Of a stretch of 20,252 bases of DNA, positions 15,274-20,252 are shown piece by piece. The DNA is taken from the NCBI GenBank assembly GCA_964489715.1, contig CAZBAK010000030.1, forward strand, positions 1-20,252. Direction: 5' to 3'. Below the pieces are notes generated by a model. It made no database searches. It had not been told where the DNA came from and saw only the letters and a program-made list of their open reading frames with translations. The DNA is from Tissierella_A sp964489715 (GTDB taxonomy: Bacteria > Bacillota > Clostridia > Tissierellales > Tissierellaceae). Made by a program: the position numbers and the translations under genes. Position 1 is the stretch's first letter. Every line of letters starts with the position of its first letter.

Positions 15274-16560
15274 CTATCTTAACATTATGTGGATTATCTC
15301 AGCGTCTGCATCTTTCATTCCCACTTCGCAAAACTTTCCAAGATTTTTAATAGTATCTTCCACTTCCAAGCTTATTATGCCATCTAGGTCTCCTATAACT
15401 ACATTTGCCATAGATAATTTTGCTTGTATAATAGCTTCTGAAGATGCTGTAGACAACTTAAAAGCACATCCTCCCTTAGCTCCATCACAGACCATACCTG
15501 TAAGAGTTCCTACCATGTTTTTAATGGCTCCTCCTATTTGTTCTATGCTTCCTCCCAATAACCAAGCAATAGATGCAGATGCTCCTATACCAGCAGCTAC
15601 AGCACATCCGCAAACTGGAGATAGTCCTCCTGTAAATATTTTTATGTAGGCAGTGAGCAAGTGACTAAAGGCTAAAGTTCTTGCAAGCTTTTCATCACTA
15701 CATTCCATAGCTTGACAAATAACAGCTGGAGGAATAATAGCCGTAAGCCCATGGTTTCCACTACCAGCACTACTCATAACTGGCATATTTATTCCCGCCA
15801 TCCGGGCATCACATGCAGCTGATGTTAAAACTCTGGCCCTAGTTACCATGTCCCTTTGAATAACTCCTTGAGACATAAGTAAGTCTAAAGCAGCTCCAAG
15901 TCCTGGTCCTGATTTTTCCTCAAGCCCCACCTTGGCTATATCCATATTTAACTTTACACCTTCAAGTAAGAACTCTATATCCTTAAAATCTACTGTTTCT
16001 ACAAAGGTCTTTATATCCTGTAGTTTTATATCTTTTAAGTATTCATTAGGCTTTATCTGATCCTCTTTTTCATTATTTTGGAATAAGACCCTGCCATTTG
16101 CTTCCACATATACAATATTTATATGGGTTTCTTTTATAATACATACTCCCTTGCCCTTATCCGTTTCCACAATAGCTTCTATGAAAAAATTTCCTTTTTC
16201 TTCTTCTAAAACGATATTTACAAGATTTAGTTTTATTAGTTTTTCAGCTTCTAACTTGGTTTTTTCATCTACATTTTCAAAAACTTGAAAGCCAAGACTT
16301 GGATCACCGCAAGTTACTCCTAAAGCAGCTGCATATCTAAGGCCTATTTCACTAGTTCCAGGAATTCCTACTCCCATACCATTTTTATAGATATTAGGAC
16401 TTACTTTTACATTTATGGATTTAATATCACCCTTAATAGTTTCAACAGCTTTAGCAGTAGCTAGTCCTACAGCTACAGGTTCAGTACATCCTAGGGCAGG
16501 CTTTACTCCATTTACTAAGGTATCCAATAGCTTTTCATCATAGTTTATCTTCTTTTCCAA
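15274..16560 (-). CDS. L-cysteine desulfidase / L-serine ammonia-lyase-like Fe-S enzyme (CyuA/UPF0597 family)
   Basis: 428 residues. Family landmarks are PALGCTEPVAV (Cys25), NIYKNGMGVGIPGT (56-69), SAGSGNHG (264-271, also found in L-serine dehydratase), SPVCGCAVAAG (Cys317, Cys319) and MVCDGAKGGCAFKL (Cys358, Cys365). The cysteine spacing suits a [4Fe-4S] cluster that activates the substrate hydroxyl or thiol. Characterised members split cysteine into pyruvate, sulfide and ammonia; some favour other beta-substituted amino acids. The start is TTG with AGAGGTGA upstream. It is the first gene after the sigma-54 promoter at 16624-16639. CyuA is a cysteine catabolic enzyme elsewhere, but with these neighbours the true substrate may be a different amino acid released in the pathway. 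Confidence 0.88.
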   Translation of the reverse strand: MEKKINYDEKLLDTLVNGVKPALGCTEPVAVGLATAKAVETIKGDIKSINVKVSPNIYKNGMGVGIPGTSEIGLRYAAALGVTCGDPSLGFQVFENVDEKTKLEAEKLIKLNLVNIVLEEEKGNFFIEAIVETDKGKGVCIIKETHINIVYVEANGRVLFQNNEKEDQIKPNEYLKDIKLQDIKTFVETVDFKDIEFLLEGVKLNMDIAKVGLEEKSGPGLGAALDLLMSQGVIQRDMVTRARVLTSAACDARMAGINMPVMSSAGSGNHGLTAIIPPAVICQAMECSDEKLARTLAFSHLLTAYIKIFTGGLSPVCGCAVAAGIGASASIAWLLGGSIEQIGGAIKNMVGTLTGMVCDGAKGGCAFKLSTASSEAIIQAKLSMANVVIGDLDGIISLEVEDTIKNLGKFCEVGMKDADAEIIHIMLR

Positions 16561-16623
16561 ATATATTCACCTCTTTTTATAACTTTTAATATCTTGATTT
16601 ATTTAGACCATACATATTATTAA

Positions 16624-16639
16624 TGCAAATCTCATGCCA
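16624..16639 (-). promoter_or_regulatory. sigma-54 (-24/-12) promoter of the catabolic operon
   Basis: The minus strand reads TGGCATGAGATTTGCA, matching TGGCACG-N4-TTGCA at every fixed position except T for C at the sixth base. The invariant GG and GC doublets are exactly 12 bases apart. Transcription would start near 16613, about 50 bases before the TTG of the CyuA-like gene. The adjacent gene upstream encodes a sigma-54 activator, which makes this assignment strong. Confidence 0.88.
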
Positions 16640-16674
16640 AATATTAAAATATATCAATATCTGCCATGAGATTT
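16627..16674. repeat. Inverted repeat overlapping the sigma-54 promoter
   Basis: AAATCTCATG (16627-16636) and CATGAGATTT (16665-16674) are exact inverted copies 28 bases apart. One arm lies within the -24/-12 element. It may end the regulator transcript as a long-loop hairpin, or bind a protein; no T-tract follows. Confidence 0.5.
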
Positions 16675-16768
16675 TCTTTTAACACTCTAATGTAGTGACT
16701 TGTAATAGATACAGAAAATTATAAAAATAAATAATACTATTATATTAAATCTTATTTCCATAGTATGG

Positions 16769-16784
16769 TTTCCATAAGTGGAAA
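16769..16784. promoter_or_regulatory. Candidate enhancer (UAS) site 1 for the sigma-54 activator
   Basis: TTTCCATAAGTGGAAA, a 16-bp palindrome (6-bp arms, 4-bp centre), about 145 bases upstream of the -24/-12 promoter. A partial third copy, TTTCCATAGTATGG, lies at 16755-16768. Confidence 0.6.
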
Positions 16785-16788
16785 ATAA

Positions 16789-16804
16789 TTTTCACATATG
16801 AAAA
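16789..16804. promoter_or_regulatory. Candidate enhancer (UAS) site 2 for the sigma-54 activator
   Basis: TTTTCACATATGAAAA, the same layout as site 1, with its centre 20 bp from it, about two helical turns, so both would face one side of the DNA. It ends 1 base before the stop codon of the activator gene. Confidence 0.6.
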
Positions 16805-16805
16805 A

Positions 16806-18572
16806 CTAAGCTTCATTTATTTTCCTATACAATGTTGTTAAACCTATATCTAATTTTTCAGCTATTTGTTTTTTACCCTCTACAGTATTTCCGTAAGCCT
16901 TTAGAAAGTTATCTATAATAGTTTTTTCAAACTCTCCAGTCATCTTTTCTAAACTCTTACCCTTTAGCTTTTCTATATTTACTTCTTTTATTTCTTCTTC
17001 TTTTTCTTCCTGTATGTACTCAGGTAAGTCCTCAAGCTTTATAAATTTATCCTTGGAAAAACAAACTCCATGTTCCAAAATGTTTTCAAGTTCCCTTATA
17101 TTTCCAGGAAATGGATATTTATAGAAGATTTCTTCAACCTCTTTTGATAGATACATCTTCTCTTTATTCATCTTTTGACAGAGTTTATCAAGTATATAAT
17201 TTGAAATAACTATTACATCTCTTTCTCTTTCCTTTAAAGAAGGTAGATTTATGGGTATAACATTTAATCTATAGTAGAGATCAAGTCTAAATTCATTTTT
17301 TTCTACTAATTCTTTTAAATCTTTATTGGTAGCGGAAATTATCCTAATATTTACATGGATAGGTTTTTCCCCACCCAACCTATCAATGGTTCTTTCTTGA
17401 AGAACTCTTAAGAGTTTTGTTTGAAGGAAAATAGGCAAATCTCCTATCTCATCTAAAAACAAGGTTCCATTGTTGGCCAGCTCGATCTTACCCTTTTTAC
17501 CACTATTGCTAGCTCCTGTAAATGCACCTTTTTCATAGCCAAACAATTCTGATTCTATTAAGTTTTCTGGTATGCTAGAGCAATTTATAGCTACAAAGGG
17601 ACCATCACTTCTAGGGCTTTCATTATGAATTGATTTTGCAAAGAGCTCCTTGCCTGTACCACTAGCGCCTTGAATCAATATGGTAGAATCATAAGAGGCA
17701 ACAGTCTTTGCCTTATTTATGGCTTTTAATATAGGCCTACTTGTTCCTATTATATCTCTAAAATATATCTTTTCTTTATTTTCATAAGTTTTAGCAATAT
17801 TTATAATATCACTAATAGAATCAAAACTTATCATTATTGAAAACTCATCATCCTTAAGCATGATCTTATTTATAGTATATAAAACCCTCATATCTTTACC
17901 ATTAACAGACCATAGATCTACTACTTCTTGACTACCACTATCAATCAATTTTATGTTTTTTATAAATTTATCAATCTTTTTCTCTAGTATCTTTTCATTT
18001 GAAATATTTATATTTAATATCTTAAGTGCCTTACTATTTATATGTATGATCTCACTATCTGAGTTCAATATAATTATACCTTCACTTAAACGATTTATAA
18101 TTTCATTTACTTCAGTAGTATTTTTTTTAAGTTTATTTGTTACATTGACCCTTTTTATTTCTCTTTCTACTATTAAAGCTGTTTCTTTTAGCATATTATA
18201 ATATTCCTCTTGCTTTACTCTCATCATATCTGCTTGGAATTTATCAAAACTTGCAAAACACAATACACCTATGATTTTATCTCTATCCTTTATGGGATAT
18301 ATCATATTTGCATATTCACGACAGCCTATTTTATTTGAACAATCCTTACATTCTTCTTCTCTATAAAGGTTTATAATAGGTTGACCTGTCTTTAAAACTT
18401 TAGCAAAAAGAGAGTCATCTGCACATACATCATCTATTTTAGAATAAAAGCCACCTGTTCCTACTATTCTAATTAAATTTTTATCTGCAATAGCCACTTC
18501 TACATTTAAGGCAAGCGCTACAGTTTCAGCAAGTGTCTGCATCTTATATTGTATAAATCTTAAGTAAGACAT
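16806..18572 (-). CDS. sigma-54-dependent enhancer-binding regulator with Cys-containing sensor and PAS domains
   Basis: 588 residues. Residues 1-140 form a GAF-like sensor with Cys50, Cys75, Cys78 and Cys84 (ECKDCSNKIGC). A PAS domain spans roughly 152-260. The AAA+ domain has Walker A GASGTGKE (302-309), the sigma-54 contact loop GAFTGA (349-354), Walker B GTLFLDEIG (369-377) and the FRLDLYYRLNV segment. A Fis-type helix-turn-helix ends the protein (about 553-586). There is no receiver domain, so it responds to a ligand or redox state, not a kinase. The open frame reaches a TTG at 18602, but AGAGGTGG lies just before the ATG at 18572. It should activate the promoter at 16624-16639 through the palindromes at 16769-16804 and so turn on the whole downstream operon. 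Confidence 0.95.
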   Translation of the reverse strand: MSYLRFIQYKMQTLAETVALALNVEVAIADKNLIRIVGTGGFYSKIDDVCADDSLFAKVLKTGQPIINLYREEECKDCSNKIGCREYANMIYPIKDRDKIIGVLCFASFDKFQADMMRVKQEEYYNMLKETALIVEREIKRVNVTNKLKKNTTEVNEIINRLSEGIIILNSDSEIIHINSKALKILNINISNEKILEKKIDKFIKNIKLIDSGSQEVVDLWSVNGKDMRVLYTINKIMLKDDEFSIMISFDSISDIINIAKTYENKEKIYFRDIIGTSRPILKAINKAKTVASYDSTILIQGASGTGKELFAKSIHNESPRSDGPFVAINCSSIPENLIESELFGYEKGAFTGASNSGKKGKIELANNGTLFLDEIGDLPIFLQTKLLRVLQERTIDRLGGEKPIHVNIRIISATNKDLKELVEKNEFRLDLYYRLNVIPINLPSLKERERDVIVISNYILDKLCQKMNKEKMYLSKEVEEIFYKYPFPGNIRELENILEHGVCFSKDKFIKLEDLPEYIQEEKEEEIKEVNIEKLKGKSLEKMTGEFEKTIIDNFLKAYGNTVEGKKQIAEKLDIGLTTLYRKINEA

Positions 18573-18719
18573 ATTACCACCTCTTCTTTCTAGATAAGTC
18601 AATTATATCAAATTATATTTATAAATGAAAACAAGAATTATTATTATAGCTTATTTGGGTATAGGTATAATTAAGGTATTTATTATTAAAAATATAAAAC
18701 TTATGAAAGGATGACAGAT

Positions 18720-19094
18720 ATGGAAATTAGAAAACAAGTAATTGTTCCCTTAGGCTATGGTAAGTTTATTCGCTCTGATAAGATAATAGGCCTTGAACCT
18801 ATAGAGGACGATAGAGGTCCAGGAAAAAGAACCTATGTCTATGTAGAAAGTATAGATAAACCCATGGTAGCCTCCAGAACCGAAAACTCAATATTAGCCA
18901 GTATGGTAGAAACTCCTAAAGAACATATAGAAGCTGCCTCAGCCATAGAACTCCTGCAAGATATATTAGATGATATAACCCAAATAGGTCCTATGCTGAA
19001 AAAGAGTATAAAAAAGGAAGCTAAACTTGATCTAGAAAAGATATCTATGAGGATCGAAGAGATAATAAATCCTGAAATAGATGAACTAGATTAA
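18720..19094 (+). CDS. Small protein with RemA/DUF370-like N-terminus
   Basis: 124 residues, the only plus-strand gene. Residues 6-66 (VIVPLGYGKFIRSDKIIGLE, then GKRTYVYVE and KPMVASRTENSILASM) resemble RemA/DUF370 DNA-binding regulators (GFGNxxxxxRIIxIxxP, then a threonine/arginine-rich strand and a final hydrophobic strand). The match is by eye and the alignment has gaps. Residues 68-124 are a helical, acidic tail that RemA lacks. The ATG at 18711 abuts AAAGG with no spacer, so the ATG at 18720, 9 bases from it, is preferred. It is divergent from the sigma-54 regulator, with TATAAT at 18666-18671 as a possible -10. If RemA-like it could bind DNA as a ring-forming regulator; otherwise unknown. 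Confidence 0.6.
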   Translation: MEIRKQVIVPLGYGKFIRSDKIIGLEPIEDDRGPGKRTYVYVESIDKPMVASRTENSILASMVETPKEHIEAASAIELLQDILDDITQIGPMLKKSIKKEAKLDLEKISMRIEEIINPEIDELD

Positions 19095-19097
19095 AAA

Positions 19098-19127
19098 ATA
19101 AAGCAAAGGAAGATCCCTTTGCTTTAT
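19098..19127. terminator. Bidirectional rho-independent terminator
   Basis: AAAGCAAAGG (19100-19109) pairs with CCTTTGCTTT (19116-19125) around a 6-base loop, extended by two A-T pairs. On the minus strand it runs into TTTTTT, so it is strongest for the gene at 19164-19895; it also ends the convergent plus-strand gene. Confidence 0.85.
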
Positions 19128-19163
19128 AAGCTTTTACATATAAATTACTATTTCTATTCTATT

Positions 19164-19895
19164 TTACTTTTCTATATATGCCATTTGCAGTTTTAAATAC
19201 TGACCATCTTTAACAGTTATATATTTATTTCCCTCAAAATTATCATTTGTTATTATGCTATCCAAACCACCCTTAGAGTCTTTAGATACTTCCACATAGG
19301 CCATAGGTGCATCTTCTTCTGCTTGTATATTATATTCACCTGCTGGTATATCATAACCTACTTTATATTCACCAGGACCATATCCTTCTTCGGCATCGTA
19401 AGGAGGAGCATCTTCAGCTAAAACAGCTTCTGATAATTGCAATTTTAAATATTGTCCATCCTCTACTGTTAAATAAATAAAAGTCGAAAAGTTATCATTG
19501 GTTATTATAGAGTCAAACTCTCCAGATGAATCTTTACTAACCTCTACATAGCCCATAGTATCAGTACTTATCTTGTATTCACCTGCCGGAATATCTTCTC
19601 CAACCTTATAATTTCCAGATTTGTATTTAGTTATTTCAGTTTCTTCTTCTACTTTTTCATCTTCAATTTCTGCTTCTTCTGATTCCTCTTTTACTTTTTC
19701 ATCTTCAATTTCTGCTTCTTCTTCAGCTGGTAGATTTTCTTCACTCTCATCTACATCAACTATTTCATCCTTTTCTTGATTTTCACCTTCATCTTCTCCA
19801 CTTCCTAAAATAGCAGCAGCTATAACAAATACTAATATTGCTATAAACCACCATCTCTTATAAAATGGTTTTTTCACTCTTTTTTCTTCTTCCAT
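19164..19895 (-). CDS. Membrane-anchored protein with acidic linker and two DIPAGEY repeats
   Basis: 243 residues, not a family I can name. A basic N-terminus (residues 1-14) precedes one membrane segment at 15-31 (FVIAAAILG), then a strongly acidic linker (34-88) with AEIEDEKV repeated at 61 and 75. Two copies of a roughly 62-residue domain follow (94-155 and 174-238), each with YKVG-DIPAGEY, YVEVSKDS, DSIITNDNF and DGQYLKLQ. The basic end and single segment suggest an N-in, C-out topology with the repeats outside the cell. The open frame reaches 19979, but AAGGGGG lies 7 bases before the ATG at 19895, which gives a better protein. The linker repeat is also a DNA repeat (19651-19722). Inference: a cell-surface sensor or wall-associated protein. 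Confidence 0.75.
   Translation of the reverse strand: MEEEKRVKKPFYKRWWFIAILVFVIAAAILGSGEDEGENQEKDEIVDVDESEENLPAEEEAEIEDEKVKEESEEAEIEDEKVEEETEITKYKSGNYKVGEDIPAGEYKISTDTMGYVEVSKDSSGEFDSIITNDNFSTFIYLTVEDGQYLKLQLSEAVLAEDAPPYDAEEGYGPGEYKVGYDIPAGEYNIQAEEDAPMAYVEVSKDSKGGLDSIITNDNFEGNKYITVKDGQYLKLQMAYIEK
19651..19722. repeat. 42-bp-period direct repeat within the acidic linker
   Basis: The same 30 bases occur at 19651-19680 and 19693-19722, a 42-bp (14-codon) in-frame duplication. Exact identity over 30 bases suggests a recent slippage or duplication event. Confidence 0.9.
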
Positions 19896-19975
19896 GTTGA
19901 TCCCCCTTTTTATTAGTATTATTCTATTAGATTTACTATATATTATTTTACATATTAAATATAATATACCCATCT

Positions 19976-20023
19976 TCAACTGATAATAACTAGATCTTCT
20001 TAAGATCGATTATTATCAGTTGA
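19976..20023. repeat. Strong interrupted hairpin / large inverted repeat
   Basis: A 14-bp outer stem (19976-19989 with 20010-20023), a small 3/2 internal loop, then GATCTT-CTT-AAGATC. There is no T-tract on either side. It lies about 80 bases before the start of the gene at 19164-19895; a TTGAAG that could be a -35 overlaps its edge (19972-19977). Its role is not known. Confidence 0.6.
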
Positions 20024-20044
20024 GCTAATAAAAGAAAATCAACT

Positions 20045-20082
20045 AAAAAACAAAGTTTATAAAATTTAGAATTATAAGCTTT
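20045..20082 (-). terminator. Probable terminator of tRNA-Arg
   Basis: On the minus strand AAAG-C-TTATAA and TTATAA-A-CTTT form an AT-rich stem with one mismatch and a 9-base loop, followed by GTTTTTT. It begins 5 bases after the tRNA CCA end. Stem stability is low. Confidence 0.45.
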
Positions 20083-20087
20083 ATTAC

Positions 20088-20164
20088 TGGCACACCCGGA
20101 GGGATTTGAACCCCCAACGGCTTGATTCGAAGTCAAGAACTCTATCCAATTGAGCTACGGGTGC
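20088..20164 (-). tRNA. tRNA-Arg (anticodon TCG), CCA encoded
   Basis: 77 bases with full cloverleaf on the minus strand: acceptor GCACCCG with CGGGTGT, D-arm with AGCTCAATTGGATAGAGT, anticodon stem CTTGA/TCAAG with loop CTTCGAA (anticodon TCG, reading CGA), T-arm with GGTTCAAATCC, discriminator G and encoded CCA (20088-20090). Confidence 0.95.
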
Positions 20165-20165
20165 A

Positions 20166-20193
20166 TAAAAAAAAATTGGCTAAAAGCCAATTT
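20166..20193 (-). terminator. Terminator between tRNA-Leu and tRNA-Arg
   Basis: AAATTGGCT (20173-20181) pairs with AGCCAATTT (20185-20193) around 3 bases. On the minus strand it runs into nine or more T, ending just before the first base of tRNA-Arg. Confidence 0.8.
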
Positions 20194-20199
20194 AAATTT

Positions 20200-20252
20200 T
20201 GGTGCGGGAAAGAGGACTTGAACCCCCACGTCAATGACACTAGATCCTAAGT
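20200..20252 (-). tRNA. tRNA-Leu (anticodon TAG), 3' part only (cut by window edge)
   Basis: The minus strand begins in the anticodon loop (ACTTAGGATCTAGT, anticodon TAG), continues with a long class II variable arm (TGTCATTGACGTG), a T-arm with GGGTTCAAGTCC, the 3' acceptor strand and encoded CCA (20200-20202). The D-arm and 5' acceptor strand lie beyond the window. Confidence 0.9.

Noticed and set aside
15140..15649. Plus-strand open frame of 169 codons opposite the CyuA-like and creatininase genes
   Set aside because: It crosses two real genes on the other strand and the gap between them, with no family match by eye and no ribosome binding site.
18604..18632. Promoter for the sigma-54 activator (TATAAT at 18604-18609)
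   Set aside because: The -10 is good but no acceptable -35 lies 16-18 bases upstream, so it was not listed as a supported feature.
1..20252. CRISPR array, insertion sequence or prophage
   Set aside because: No regularly spaced repeats, transposase, integrase or phage-like genes were seen; the antiporter repeats are gene paralogy.

Overview
This AT-rich window has Gram-positive hallmarks: strong AGGAGG-type ribosome binding sites, a YtrA-type GntR regulator with its ABC transporter, CCA-encoding tRNA genes, and several TTG starts. It looks like chromosome from an anaerobic Firmicute. The amino-acid and peptide catabolic content, with a sigma-54 regulator, would suit a Clostridia/Tissierellia-type amino-acid fermenter, but the taxon is inference. 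Nearly everything lies on the minus strand; only one gene, at 18720-19094, is on the plus strand.

Layout from high to low coordinate, which is the direction of transcription for most genes. 20252-20088: a tRNA-Leu(UAG) cut by the window edge, a terminator, and tRNA-Arg(UCG). 19895-19164: a membrane-anchored protein with an acidic linker and two copies of a 'DIPAGEY' repeat. 18720-19094 (+): a small RemA/DUF370-like protein. 18572-16806: a sigma-54 enhancer-binding regulator with a cysteine-containing sensor region and a PAS domain. Just after it lie two 16-bp palindromes (candidate enhancer sites) and a near-perfect -24/-12 promoter at 16624-16639. These precede a nine-gene, same-strand run (16560-7420): a CyuA-like Fe-S cysteine/serine lyase, a creatininase-family amidohydrolase, OppABCDF-type peptide/solute import, a Nit-type C-N hydrolase and an RraA-like protein, closed by a long hairpin at 7362-7406. 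This reads as an import-and-degrade operon for an amide or peptide-like compound. The substrate cannot be read from the sequence, and two of its enzymes lack a residue that is canonical in their families.

7073-2420: the most unusual region, with three paralogous CPA2-type cation:proton antiporters and two small P-II-like (GlnB-fold) proteins alternating with them (P-II, antiporter, P-II, antiporter, antiporter). Two antiporters have the same sigma-A promoter pattern, TTGCAC-17-TATAAT. This is probably a set of antiporters controlled by dedicated P-II-like signalling proteins.

2346-1540 is proC (proline biosynthesis) with its own terminator. 1414-1 is a YtrA-type GntR repressor, an ABC ATPase and a truncated ABC-2 permease, with a palindromic operator laid over the promoter. 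Several starts were moved inward from the longest open frame because the ribosome binding site lies inside or directly against the upstream start; each case is explained in its entry.
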